DNA of 64,000 nt, from the NCBI GenBank assembly GCA_028751875.1, contig CM054138.1:37892927-37956926 (forward strand), in the 5' to 3' direction. The DNA is from Rapana venosa. Its lineage: Eukaryota > Mollusca > Gastropoda > Neogastropoda > Muricidae. This document shows, piece after piece, positions 33,870 to 46,839 of the stretch. How positions within the stretch are numbered: the stretch's first letter is position 1; each line of letters opens with the position of its first letter. Under the pieces are notes generated by a model. That model was not told the origin of the DNA. It saw only the letters and a list, made by a program, of their open reading frames with translations, and searched no databases. A program made the translations under genes and the position numbers.

Positions 33870-34290
33870 AAAAACACATCATCAACCCGTGCCCTTTCGG
33901 TGTGGGGGAACACAAAGAGATCCGGGGTAACCCTCCTCCATCCACTCGGCCCGGCTCGGCCAGTAGTCCATCATTCACCGGGTCCATTTTTGATTTTGTC
34001 CATCCATGATTGTCTCCCCCCCATTTCGGCCCCCTTCGAGGTTCCCTGCAGTACTTTTTGGGCAGAGTGTTTGGCGGGAGGGGCCCGAACCATTCAGCTT
34101 TTTTTCTTGAGAGGTGAAAGGGGTTCCCTTGGGGACCTCCAGCCTATTATTTGACCTTGAAAAATTCATTGGTCTTCGTTTCTCAATATCCCCAATTTTT
34201 TCTATGGCTTTTTTGTTTAAAATGGGGAAAAGCTTTCTTTCAGCAGTCAATGTCCATTTTTTTCTTCCGTACAGGGGATAGTCGAATTAA
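33870..34290 (-). mobile_element. Nested LINE B 3' fragment (inverted view of 53,490-53,905)
   Basis: The reverse complement gives the B C-terminal region: AGACCAATGAATTT near 34,170, the CTCTTCTTGA-type linker and a GATGATG-like tail at about 33,880. It breaks off near 34,290 at the same internal B position (TCTAATTCAGA) as the plus-strand copy at 53,510, supporting one 5'-truncated insertion seen twice. Confidence 0.6.
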
Positions 34291-36104
34291 GTTTGAATTT
34301 TGTTTTTTGGGAAAAAACCCCTCTCAAAAAACCGTTTGGTTTCCCCTTGAATGTTGTTTTTCTTAACCCATTCTGTAACCTTTTATTAATATTATGTACA
34401 GCTTACATTAATCCTAAGAAGTTTCCCTCTGTAGTTAGGGGGTTTGTAACATCCCCTTTTTTGGAATGTTGATGATAGAATCAATCCTTATCGGGTTTAA
34501 AAGACCATTATCAAAGATTTTCTTGAAAATTTTTTGCAAAAAAGTAATTTTCCCCACCTTTTGTTTATAATTCTCCAATGTTTGATCGGGCCACGTTTTA
34601 TCTGTTTAAGTTTTCTAATGCCAATAATATTTCATCTTTACAAGGGGGACGATCAAAATCTTCCTCATTTTTTCATATCCCCATCAGCTCATAGAGTTTC
34701 ACTAGTCTGCTCTAGCGGGGTTTGAAGTGCTGCAACCATCTGTCAGATATATTATTTTTTGGGTGACTTTTCTAAGAAGCCTTTAAATTTTTTCCCAAAA
34801 AAGAACTTAGAAGTAATTGAAAATTTTTCCAAGAAATTTTTTTTGTTAACTCTTTCTTTTTCCTTTACAACTTTTTTTTATTCCCTCTTTGTAATACAAT
34901 TTTCTCTGTTTTTTTTAATTTTTACGGTAAGATTCAAAAGTTTTTGACCCTACATTTCATTCTTTTAATTAAATATAAAACCCATATATCATTTGATAGA
35001 TTTAATTGATAGAACCTTTTCTTTATACAAACACATGTTTTATAATCATTCAAAAAATCTAGATCTTCATCCATGTTTATAAATCACGGAAGGGCATTTA
35101 AAATTTTTCCAACATGTCTCTTCACAGAGTTTTCTTTTAACTGAATTTGTTTTCACCCCACACAAATTTTTCCAAAAGCGGGCCCTCTTTTACCGTACAT
35201 TATCTATACTGAATTAAAAAAATTAATTTAAACAGGAAGGTATAAGAATCAAACGCTGCAAAAAAAACGAATGAAAAAAAAATATGAGAGAACAAATCAT
35301 TAACTAACAAATAACATTAACACGCATCCTCCATCAAAATAAATTTTTAACGCCCCTAAGGTCCCACTGCAAAACCCCATTTATAATTTGAAACCCCAAA
35401 GAGCGTGAAATATTAAATAATAATTTAACAAATTTTTTAAAACAAATTTTCAGAATTTACGTTTTCCCACTGAGAGACATCTTTTACTAGGGAATCTAAA
35501 TTAAGTCATTAGCTATGATAAAAGAAAATTTGATGTCTCTGTTTAAGACTCCACAAGTATTTACTACTTCACTAATACCCACATGTTGACTAAACATTTT
35601 TCCCAGCATGAATTTTCCTTTCTTTGTAAAAATTTTTAAAAAAGGTAACCATCAGGGGGTTTTATAACACATACCAAAAAACTCCTTAAGTACAAACAAA
35701 ATTTTAAAAAGAGAAACAAAAAATGTTAGAAAAAGGGAACATCCAAACATTTCACAAAGGTAGCTAAATATTTTATTAAAAAAAACTATTCCACCGGTTT
35801 TCCCCCTTGAAACTTAAAAAGGCCTTAACCACAAAAAAACTTTGGGCTGGTTTTTTCCAGAATTTTCTGTCAGACTTAAAAAATCGAAGCTAGCCATAAA
35901 TACAAAAAAAATCCTGTATTTTTTAAAAGAAACCCTTTTTCCCATTCCAAAAATTTTAAAAAAAAGAAACCTTTTTATTTTTTTTCTTTTTTATTGCTAT
36001 ATTCAAGGGGTTTTACACATCAAACTGACATATCACTATTCATTTTGATGAACTAAAACCCAAGTTAATGCTATCATCATACTCCCATCTAATTTATTAA
36101 ACAC

Positions 36105-36400
36105 GCTTTTTTTTGGAGGGCACCTAAAAAAAAAAAAAGGTAAAGAAGCCCCCATAACCAAAAGGTTTCGAGGGGAGCAGGCGTCAGAGCTATTTCTTTG
36201 GGGGCCCATTTTAAAAAAGGGGGCGCCCTCTCCTCTCCCCCGTGCTTTCCCTTTCCCCTACCCCTAAAAGGGCAGGTACCCTTTTTACCTGGGTAAGGGG
36301 GAACTGTACTGAAAAAGGCCAAAAAGGGGCCCCCATCCAACTTAACCAGGCTTTAACTTGGCGGGGGGAAAGCGAGTCCCTACCACTGCTATCCCCCCCC
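36105..36400 (-). mobile_element. Second SINE-like element nested in C2 (inverted view of 51,485-51,780)
   Basis: Ordered matches with the reverse of 51,485-51,780: TTGGAGGGC and a poly-A stretch, GGTAAAGAAG, TTTCGAGGGGAGCAGG, GGGGGCGCCCTCTCCTCTCC, then CCCTACCACTGCTATCCCCC at the SINE head. Confidence 0.5.
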
Positions 36401-37834
36401 TAAAAACCAAAAATTTGGGGGGACAATGTTAGCCAACCTAACACCTTTGCAACCCTGTCTTTGCTAGCTTCTTAACCCATTTTGTTCTTCAGCTCCACAG
36501 CACGCCCTTTTTGCTGCTCTAGGCCTACACCTGTGCTGACTCGGCCCCCTTAGACGGGTGAGGGTTTTACTTTCTTTACCCTTAATTTTTCGAGATTGTG
36601 TACCCGGCCCAAAAACACTATTCCTTTCTTGGAGATCTTTGGGGGGGGTCCCCTTTTTCCCCCTTTTATTATCGGGGGTCAAAAAACCATTTTACTTTTT
36701 CCCCCTTCCCTTAGCACCTTTAAAATTTGGGTCAATTTGCCCCAAATTTCCCTAAAGAAGAAAAACTTCAATAAAAAGGGACTGGCCCTTTCACGAGATT
36801 TTCCCCTTCATTATTTCTAATTTACCCTATAAAAACAGCACGGCAATAAAGGAAGTTAGCTTTAGAATTAAAGGGGGCCCACCTATAAAAAATTTACACC
36901 TTTTCACCTTTTTTTCAGAAAGAAATTTTTCACACCCTCTCACAGTCACACCATCTCTTTGATTTCTCTCAACCCCTGAACAATGATTTTTTAGCCTGAT
37001 CATCCTTCTGCTTCATACCCCTTTTATTATCCCCCTTTTTCGTCAGTTTGTATTTTCTGTCGTAGTTCATGTTTTAGTTCGGATTGCCCAATGTCTCTTT
37101 TAGCGCCTTTTCTTCTTTCAAAACACCAAAAATGCTGTCAACACCTAATTCTCTTTTGAAACTGTCCAATAACTTCAATTGTTTCCGCTTCACTATTTTG
37201 TTTCACTTTTTCACGTCATTTCCCTGGGATTGTGGGGAAAGGGGAACCCTGTCGGGTTTTTAAAATCTTTTGGGGTGGCACCCTCTTGCAGGGGGTTTGG
37301 GTCCTGCGAAAGGTTCCTCCAAATTTTGACCCCCACCCTTTTTAACTCGTTTTCTCACTTTCGCCCTTTGGGCCATAGAATTGGGGGGGGGGGGGTTTCC
37401 CCAACGGTCTCCACGCCCCCAACAAGCAATAAATGTCCCCCCCCCAAAGAAAAAGGGGAGGTCATCCAACATACACCATCTGGGCCGGGTTTTTCAGTGT
37501 CGGGAGGGGAGGGCAGGGCATTTGAATCTCCCTTTTGGGCTGAAAAAAAAAACTGCTGCAAATGTCCCACAGACAGCCGCAGTTGCACTGGTTTCCCCCA
37601 TCCTCCTCCAAACAAGAGAAACAAAACCCACTTTGGGGAACTAATCATTCCAAAAAACCAAGGAAATTTCATACTCTTCTCCTTCACATCCAGGAACCCC
37701 CCTCCCCCCAGGAGAGAAGAGAAGAGAGGAGGAGGAGAAGAAGAGAGAAAAGAGAAAAAGGAGAGGGGAGAGAAGAAATTTGTGTATTTTTTTAATTTAT
37801 AAAAGTGATATTTGAAAAAAAAATAAAGAACTTA

Positions 37835-40800
37835 TATCATCATCCATCAACCCCGGCCCTTGGGGGTTGGGGGAACACGATGCCGGGGTAAGTCCTCCAT
37901 CCACCGGGCCCTGGGCCTGCCAGTAGTGCCAATATTCACAGGGGTCCATTCCTGATGTTTACCCCATGATTTGTTTTCTTTCCCTCTTTTCCCCTTCGAT
38001 TTCCCCTGCAGACTTTTTTTTGGGGCAGAGGTGTTTGGCTACGGGCCGACCAGTCAGCTTTTTTTCTTGAAAATGTGAAACAGAACCCCTTGGCCTGCCA
38101 CCCTGTTATTTGACCTTAAAAATTTCTTGGTCTTTTCTCTCCAAATCCCCGTAGTTTTTAGGGCTTTTTTTTTTTTCAAGGCTGGATTCCTTTGCTGTTT
38201 CCAGTTTCACTTCCCATCACAATTGTCAAAATTGGGGTTTGTAGACTTTAGTTTGAGGGGAAATAACCCTTTTTTACTTTTCCCCTATGGGGGTGAGTTT
38301 TTGTCAGGGAAATTTCCATGGCTTTCTGCCCTTTGTTTTTTTTTCGTCGTCGCCCGCCTTTTGTGTAGCCCCAAAGGTTTTTAAAAAGGTCTATTCCTCC
38401 ATTTGCGGGGCCTTCAGGTAAATTTTAGCAGGGCGTTCTCGTGCGTTAACAATACTTTATTTTTCCGGGGTCCCCTCCATCCCATAGCTCCACTCTGTTC
38501 TAACTTCGTAAATTTGCACCCTCTGTTTACTTCCACCCGAGGTCAATGCACCCGGCAAACCGAAAGTTTTTTGAGGGTTCCCGCTAATGGAGTTGGTAGA
38601 GGGAAGTAGGGGGGGCCCTCAAAATTTTTTCCCAAAAAAAGTTTAAAAAACAGGACGGAGAAAACAGGATTCCTTTTTCACCCCAACTGTGCTTTAAAGT
38701 ATCCCCCACCTGATTTTTCAAAGACGCCCCTTTTGCGGTTTTGTAAGTGCTTAAATGGTTTGCACTTTCCTTCTTAATCCCAAAACATTTAGGACCGCCA
38801 CACCCTTGTCATACTTTCGAAAGCCCTTGAATCATAAAGTTGTGAAACAGTTCTTGATGTTAAAATTTTTTTTTCCCATCAATGGGGCATTTAAAAAAAT
38901 CTTTTTCGTTTGTGCTCTCCTCCCCTGAACCCAGTTGGGTTCCCTCGGGTTTCTTCTCCTCCTTTTTAGTTATTAAAATAACTTTGAGCATGCTTACGGG
39001 CGGGGCTGATGGGCTAAATTGTTCATTTTTTTGGCTTTGGGCTAAATTCCCTTCTTGGGCGGGGTAAGATGGGGTTTTGTGTCCATTTTTCCATGTTTTT
39101 TGTCCCCCAAATCTTCTGACAGATACTGAAACTTGTGATGACTTTTCGCCACCAAAGTTGACACTCCGGGTAGTTTTTCTCCCTGGGAATTTTCCCTATG
39201 GTAAGCTGCGGATGGCTTCTTCCCTTTCTTCCCTCAGAAAGGGGAAAAGGGCAGGTGCTCTTGATGTGTTTTTTTTTCTCTTTATTTCTCTTGCCCGGGT
39301 TTGTAGGGTATTGACGTCTTAAAATCCCAAACCCTTTCATGCAGCTGCTTTTGGGGGTTTCGGAGTGTCTTCAATACTGATGATTTGGTTTGAAGTGGTT
39401 TTTATTTTTTAGGGGGGGTTTTTGCTTTTTTTAAAGTTCCCATTTCAGCTTTTTTGGGGATCCCACATGATCACGAATCCATTTTTCCCGGGCCCTTTTA
39501 AACATTGACTTTTTCACATATTGTTGCCACCCGTATTCTTGGGGTTAAACCGGGTTGGTTTCATCTTTTTTTCTTTATGCAGGGCCCAAGATGTCATTGG
39601 TAGTCCAGGGCGGGTTTTATTCCCCGAACCGAGTACCTCCTCGCTGTTTCTGGGGACTCCTATTAAAGTTGTTGGTGAGGTTTTTGGGTCATTGCCAGGA
39701 GGTTAATCCCAAAAACCCCCGCCAACTTTTGGGAAAATCCCTCGACTCTATCTTTCATTTGTCCACGAAAATTTTGATATTTTGCAGGCTTTTTTGTTTT
39801 TCTTCACTTCATTTGAAACCAAAAGCCAAGGTCGTGGTCGTTTTTGCCCTATGCCCTCCGGTGGGGTTTTGTTCGGCTTGGGGACTGGATTTGAAGGCCG
39901 TGGGGTTAAATAAATTTCTATTTGGTTAGGGATCTTCGTTTCCCATCCTTTCCTTGACTGTTTTGGGGGGATAAGGGTAGGGAATGATAATTTTGGGGGC
40001 AGGAAAATCACAACGTATCCCCTTCTTGGGGTCTCTCCATTTTTCCAAAATGACCAATTTTCCGGCCCAGGGTTTGTAAGGGGCAGGACCTACTTTGGAG
40101 TTGAAATCCCCCTTTTAATGATGATGTTTCCCTTTGGGGTTTTTCATAATGGTCTTTCAAGATCTTCGTAAAATTCTTCTACTTCTTCACTGAGGTCAGA
40201 GATGGATAGATTTGTATGAGGTGATTTTTTGGGGTTTGGCCGACACCCGGGATGCTGATAATCCTCGGGAAGTTGTACAGGATAATCCCCCCCTACTCCT
40301 TTCTGACATAAATGCCACCCCAAGGGGTGATTTTCTCTTGGCCACTGTACCAATTTATTTGCCTTCTTCATCAATGTCTCACCAAACCCTGCCCAAATTA
40401 AACTTCTCCTAGCCCCAATAATGTCCCCATTTAAGCGGCTATTTTCTTTAAATTTTCCGCACTGGTTGAGGTTCGACTTTAATGTCCCCAATGGTGACTG
40501 CCCCTAGGAGTTAAAGTAATTTTTTAACCCGTAGTGACTTGACTTCCCCCCGGGTTTGGTAACCCGGCCTCGAAAAATCCGGTAATCTATTGGTTTGATT
40601 TGTTTTCATTTTTCTGGGGGCTTGGGATTTTCCCTTGGGGGGCCCCAATCCCCCTCTCCAACCCCCATTTTTTGGTTTTTTTTTCTATTGGTTTTTTCCC
40701 CCCACACGAAGGTTGTACTGGGTTAAAGGATACAGACAGTAACAAGAACCCCTGACCTGACCCCCAAAAAAACTTTAAAACAAATTAATTTACAGAAAGA

Positions 40801-41170
40801 GAGTGATGTGATTGCGTGCGTGGTGAGTGCGGCGTATGGTTTATGTGCCTGTTAAAAAAAATTATACACAAAGAACCTTTTATTGGTCAATTAAAAAAAT
40901 CCCCCATTTAAAAATTATTTCTGTTTTTGGGGTCCATGTCCACAAGGGGTGTTCTCACTTTTTATTTTCTCAAATGGGTCAAACTTGATCCCTGTCTTTC
41001 TTTTTGTACAAAAGGCTTGTAAATTTTTTTGCCTTAGTTTCATCAAATGTCAAGTGCCCCAATAACTGCTGTCTTTGTCACTCCCAAGAAAATTGGAAGC
41101 TCTACCCCCGAGTTTTTCGATGCACCAAAAAAAAGGGTTATCAGTTGTTAGGGCCTCCGTTTAAACTCCA
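37835..41170 (-). mobile_element. LINE B, low-quality full copy, minus strand
   Basis: It matches the clean element B (28,953-31,950) and the 3' end at 48,631-50,020 in reverse order. The GATGATG-tail end is at about 37,835, the terminal domain to about 38,200, RT at about 38,400-39,000, the linker, the endonuclease at about 39,700-40,500, and the 5' flank to about 41,170. It is the only stretch carrying B from end to end, although the base quality destroys every frame. Its flanks (GA tract near 37,740 then C2 on one side, and sequence like 26,350-27,600 on the other) show it is the inverted counterpart of B copy 1. Confidence 0.75.
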
Positions 41171-42290
41171 AAGCAGCCAAATAATGGGCCGCAACAAATA
41201 CGGTTTTTTGAACACGTTATGGACAATTTATTTGAAAAGTTAAACAAAGGGTTTTTTGGTTGTTGTTGTTTTTAGGGTTTGGACTGGACATCAGAATTGC
41301 CAGTAAAACTCCAAGGAAACCCTTTTTTTCGGTTTTTGGCTGTTACCGACTGTCGGTGCAAGAAACATTGAATTGCACGCGTGAGCAGAACATAGTCAAG
41401 ACACTCCCCAAAAATCATCACCTTACAAACTCGCGGTGCACTTTCTACACCAGCACCTAACGTTTTCGGAACACTTTATTCTTTTCAAAAACATCCCGAC
41501 TAAACGGGGTCTCTCTTCTCCTCTCTCTTCTCTCCTCCTCCTCGCTCCCTCCCCCTCTCTCCCTTCTTTTCTTCTCCGTTTTTACGTTGGGAAAAAGTAA
41601 TTCCCCATTCTCGGGGGGATAACACTTGGTTTGCAGGTTTTCCCGCGCCCCACGTCTTCCCCAGGGCGTAAAGTACAAGAGGGTTGGCCATTGGGTTTTT
41701 TTTTCCCCAGGCCCCAGGGTTTTTTAAATTTCAGCTTTTTGGAATAGGTATTAGCCTTTTTCCCAGGGGGACCTAGAACGAATTGTTTTCCCTTTTGGGG
41801 GTTAATCTCCTTTTTTCTCTGGGGCGAAATTACTGATGATTGTTTTCTTTTTTATAAAGGCAGGGTGCTTTTTGCCTTTTTTCTGGCCCCCCCTTTTAAT
41901 TCATCAGCCTTTCGTTCAGACAACATGGGCGGGGGCCATTGAACTTTTCACATTTCTTGTTATTTTATTTTTTTCTTTTTGATAAAGGGTTTAACACCAT
42001 TGCTGTTTTTAACCAAACCTCGAGTGTAGCATTTTTTAAATTTTTTATCCATTTCCCCCGGGACACAATGGCCCACTTTCCAAAAAAAAAAACGGGTTTA
42101 ATGTCGCAAGATGTTCTGCGGTTCGAACGGGACCTGTTTATATCCTCCAAGATTTTTGGGGGGGGGGAGTCGGCAGTATTTAAATACAAAGGGGAAAAAA
42201 ACCTCTTTAACAAGTTCGAACCCGGGGAGCAGAACAGCGCAAAGCCATACCAAGCACCAGGGATCCCCCTTTTGTTTTAAAGGTTTTTCC
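41171..42290 (-). repeat. Inverted, error-rich copy of 26,350-27,600
   Basis: CCAAATAATGGGCCGC near 41,180 matches the reverse of 27,560-27,580. The CT tract near 41,510 matches the GA tract at 27,120. AATTCATCAGCCTTTCGTTC near 41,898 matches the RNase H fragment, and the SINE core GCAAGATGTTCTGCGGTTCG lies near 42,105. Confidence 0.75.
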
Positions 42291-45200
42291 TGAGTTCTTT
42301 TCTCTTTTCAACAGGGGTTGTAGACTGAAAGGATCAAAAAAAACCACTTCCGGCATTCATCTTCGGATTGCCAGGGGGCCCTTGTTTAGGGTTGAGTTTT
42401 TGCACATTAAATGGCGCATTTCCCCTGGGGGATTTCTTCCCTTCCATATACTTGATCCCCCCCCCCCCCCTCTTTTCTCTCTCTCTCTCTTTCCCCCCCC
42501 CCTTTCCCTCTCTCTTTCCTCTCTTTTTCTCTCTTCCCCTTTTCCTCCCCTCTTTTCTCCTTTTTCCTCTCTCTCTCAAATCTTTTGTCCCCTGTTTTCT
42601 TTTAAAAATTTCAGAAGTGTTAACGGGTCTTAAACCTTAGATGAAAACTTTAAAAAAAAATCTATTAAAAGCGCACATATTGTGTGGTGTGTGTGTGGTT
42701 GTGTTTTGTTGTTTAAAAGGAAAAACGAAAATATATTAATCCCATGTTTTGAAATACGTCAAGGGATCATTGAGATTGAACCGGGTTTTTTTTTTTTTTA
42801 TCATTTTACGAGGGTAATGGGTAAAATTTGTGTGCTTTTTTAAAACTAGTCCCGTGTAATTCGTTTTGTAAAGTTTTTCATCTGTTCCCCCCCGGGGGAA
42901 AAAATGGCCCACTCTTTCGAAAAGCGGAACAGGATTTAACGTTGCGCCCCGAGTTCGGGCCGGGCTCCACACGAGGCCTCGTTTAAGCCTTTAATTAAGG
43001 GGAATGGGGGGGGGGGGGGGAGTGGGTGGGGTTGCCCGATTTTAAAATAAGGGAAAAAAAATTGGGAAAAGGAATTGAACCGGGTCATCTGCAAGCGCAT
43101 GTCAAAAAATTGGTATTTCCCGGGGGGTTTTTTTTTGTGTGTTGTGGTGTGTGTGTTGTGTTGGGGGTTTTGTTTTTGTTTTTGGGGTTGTAATATTCAC
43201 CATCTTTCCCCTTTAAAAATATTTTTATCGGCCTTTGGGTTTTTTGTCAACCCTTAAAACTAAAAGACCGATACGTTTCCGGATGTTTCTTTTTTGTGAA
43301 GGCATCATAATTTTTTTAGACCCCCGAGAGCGCAGCATCAAAACTCGTTTTTAGGACCAGGCTTTTTGCTGCTGCTAAGCCTAGTTTTATCATCCTTATT
43401 GGGAGGGAAGGGGAGCAGGGGGTTTGGGGCCGTAAAAATTGCTTGCTTTTTTTTTAGGGAAGGATGGGTTTTTTTGCCATTTTTGTCACTCCGGGGAAAA
43501 AATAAATGACGCGTATTTTTTTCCGGGGTGTTTAATTTTTTGTTAGGGCAACAACCTTCAATTCCGGGGAATCATGTATGGGCTGGGTGCGCATTGCAGT
43601 ATAAACACTTTTTTTTGAAAAATTTTTCAGCAACCAAAAGGGAAAAAATATTGGATTCATATTGTCTTGTTGGGCGTTTGTTGGTGTGTGTTTCAAGATC
43701 ATGGAACACATTTTTTCAATTAAATTTGTAAAAAGAATGGCGAGGAAAAAAATCATACATTTTTTAGAAAGAATTTCTGCGTAAGCCACAAAATAAAAAA
43801 ACAAATTTTTTCAAAAAAATAACAAAAATAAAAAACAAAAAAAAATTTTTTAAAAAGGGAACTTTTTTGTCATTTTACCCCACTCCCCAAAAAGAAAACT
43901 GTCAAAAAAACAAAATTTTAATTAGCCACTTAAAAAAAAATAAAAATTTTATAATACAATAGAGAACAAGGGGGTTTTCTAGCATTTCAAAATTTTGAGA
44001 ATGAAAAAAAAAAAGGAAAAAAAAATTTGTAACTTTCCAGTAGGAAGATTAAAAAAAAAACACTACACCCAAAAACATGAGAAAACCAGAGAAAAAAATT
44101 TAAAACAAAATAAATTTTTCCCTAATTTTTTTTCTTTTAAAAAAGAAATTATTTTTGTTAAAAAAAGGGAAATTTTCTCAAACAAAAAGGACCACCCAAT
44201 ACAAATTTTCTTTCTTTTTCCTTTATTCATCTTATTTCCTCAAACATTTCTTCCCTGCCAAGATTAATGCCATCTTAAAAAATTTTTCATTTTGGACTGC
44301 CCAAATTATTTGAAACAAAAAAAAAAAAAAAAAATAAAACATATGTGAAATTTAAAATTTTTTCAAAAAACAAAAATTAAATTTTCAAAAAGTTTTTTCT
44401 TTATTTCTTGGGCTTTTTTCTTTAATGGGGAAATCGGGAAAAAATTTCAAAAAAGGTTTTAACAAAAAATCCATAAAAGTTTTCAGGAAACAAAGAATTT
44501 TACAGAGAACAAAAAAAAAAATGTCTTCCGTGGGAGTGGAGGAAAATTTCATTTAAATGGGGTTTGCACTGATTTGTACGTTTATTTTTCTTTTTCTTTT
44601 AAATTTTTTAAATTTTTTTGTCCCGAAAACCCCGGTTTCCCAAAAAAATTTTCCCCGTCTTGGTTGTGTCAAAGTTGGATTCTTCTACTCCCAAGGCAAG
44701 GGGAAAAAAATTTTGTTCAAAAAAAAGGAAAAAAAAAAAAAAATTATCCCTTATTTTCTAAAAAATACTTTTCCCCCCTGAATTTTCTTTCGTTGTTTCC
44801 TTGGCTTGGGGGGAAATGGGGTTAAACAAAACAATCCCTTTAAAAAGGAAAAAAAAAAAAAAGAAAAAGGGAGGAAAGAAAAAAAAAGGAAGGGTTAAAG
44901 GGGAAAAAGGGTTGGGGAATAAAAAAAAAAATAGGGGTAAAACCGGTGGAAAAGGAGGGGAAAAGGTTTGGGGAAAAAATTTTTTAAAAAGGGGGAAAAA
45001 AAAGGAAAATTTTTGGGTTCTGGGGGCATCCCTTTTCCCCTTTTAAGGTTTTTGACATTTCCTTTCCCCATAGAAAAAAAACCCCGGGGCCGGAGGGTTT
45101 GGGTAGCCGGGGTTTTTCAAACCCAGGCCAGAAAGGGGTTTGGTTTCCCCCAAGAGTTTTGGGGGTGGGGTGCCCTTCGTTTTTTGATGGCCGGGCCTCT

Positions 45201-45860
45201 CCCCTTTTCCTTGGTTTCCCTTTTTCCCTCCGGGATGGAAAAATTTCCCCGTTTGCTTTTAATGTGGAACGACTCTTTTTTAAGCCAATCCATCCCTCAT
45301 TTTGGGGAGTTCGGCCCCGGGTTTGGTTTCAAGGGGAGCCCCTTTTGGGATTTTCTTGTATTAGGCCCTTTTTCCCTCCACCCTCACCCGAACTAGTACA
45401 ATTTTCTCGTATTTTGTTTTTTTTGGGGGAAAGGGGGGGGGGGGGGTTTTTGGGTTGGGGGAGAGTTTTCTCAACGGGGGGCTTTGGGGGCCCCCACTGT
45501 CTAGGAATTTTTTGGGCGGGATTTTTACGGTGGGTTCCCGAGTTTCCCCAAAAAGAACCCCATCTTTTTTAAGCCATTTCCCCCATGTGAGGGCGGGGAT
45601 GGGGTACTGGTTTGGGAGGGAAAAATTTTTGAGAATAGACTGGGAACTTTTGGGTTTTTTCTGTCTTTTTCTCACCCAAAAAGTTTTCAATGGCTGTCGG
45701 GAATTTTTGCAGCTATCATTCTGAATTCGGTTTCCGTTCATTTAAAAGGTCTGGGTTTTTTGAATATTTTTTGGGGCTTCCCCGGCCCCCGGGTCCGTTC
45801 CTGGGGAATGGTCTAAACCCCGGCAAAAAGGGGGGTTATTCCATTTTCCCTTTTGCCAAA
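42291..45860 (-). repeat. Inverted, error-rich copy of about 22,300-26,350
   Basis: It holds a degraded SINE (42,790-42,960), GT repeats near 43,140, and the block at 43,560-43,745 that matches 24,670-24,850 reversed. Very A- and T-rich stretches (43,790-44,960) have no recognisable feature. The part from 45,050 to 45,860 should correspond to ORF1, but errors prevent motif reading. Confidence 0.55.
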
Positions 45861-46640
45861 GATTTTTAAACTTGTTTGGTTCCATTTTCTGTTGTTTTCA
45901 TAAATTTTGGGAAAGTAGGGTTTTTTCGGGGGAATCCCCGGGCCCGGGTTTTAGTCAACAAGAAACAGGAAAAGGGAAAAGGGGTAAAAGCAGACGTACG
46001 CAGGCAACCGACTTCCTTCTGTTGTCCCTGAAAAGGGGCCCGTGGCTCGTTTTTTCCGTTTTTCCTTTCTCTCGTATTTTCCTTCAAAAAAGCCCTTTTT
46101 TTGTTTGGTTTCCCCTTTTGGAAATTTGTTTTTAAGAAAATGAACTGGCAATTACTTGGGAATTTTCCTGTTGCAAAAAACGTATTAAAATTTGGACCTG
46201 CAGAAAAGTTTTCGGACTTGAAAGTTTTTGGGGTGAAAAGGGCGAGAAAAGAAAGGGGAGGAGAAAAGAGAGGAATACAAGAAAACTTTTTTTCAGGGAA
46301 AAATAAAAACCCATTGCTTTTTTTTTTCTCCCGAATATAATATATTTTTCTTTTAATTTTTATATGGGGTAATGGAATAAGCCATTTTTTTTTTACAAAA
46401 ACCCCTTAAAATTGGGTTCGAAAAATTCTGCACTTGCCAGCAAAAGGCCAACAAAAGGGAAAGGAAAGATCGCAAAAATTTTGGTGGTTGCACCCCGGGG
46501 CCTCTCTCATCCCCCAAAGGACTTTTTAGGAGGGAGCCCCCATGTTTAAAAATATCCCCCTTTAATGGGTCGAAATTCGGCACTTTCTCCACAGGCTATT
46601 TCCCCGCCCAAAGGAGGAGAATGAAAGGGGGAAGGGGGAA
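45861..46640 (-). repeat. Inverted, error-rich copy of about 16,060-17,000
   Basis: CAACAAGAAACAGGAAAAGG near 45,957 matches the reverse of the region before ORF1 (16,820-16,850). GGCAATTACTTGGGAA near 46,147 matches 16,605-16,620, and the SINE from about 46,390 to 46,630 includes GGCCTCTCTCATCCCCCAAA. Confidence 0.7.
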
Positions 46641-46839
46641 AGAAGAATAAATTTCCCAAAAACGAAAATGGTTTAATATTTAAAGCCAAAAATGGCCATT
46701 TTCAAACCGAACTTAAAAATACAATTTTAAATGTGAAACATAAAGCCAATACTTTCAGAAAGGCAAGAAGAAAAAAAAATTAGTTTTTTTGATTAAATTT
46801 TTTGGGTGTACATCATAAACTTTTTACAATACACAGAAA

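Larger units (their letters stand above)
31951..37690 (-). repeat. Inverted, error-rich copy of 50,160-55,880 (LINE C2 and flank)
   Basis: Landmarks read in reverse: GGGGGAGACACAAAAA at 31,961 matches 55,860-55,876. TTTCCCAAACTGCTCAG at 32,292 matches 55,485-55,500. CTTACAGCAGCATTA near 33,030 matches the C 'AATGCTGCTGTAAGA' region. GGGTTTGAAGTGCTGCAACC near 34,720 matches 53,085-53,110, and CCACAGACAGCCGCAGTTGC near 37,570 matches 50,285-50,310. It contains the same nested B fragment and SINE as C2, so it is the same locus and not merely the same family. No frame is intact. Confidence 0.8.
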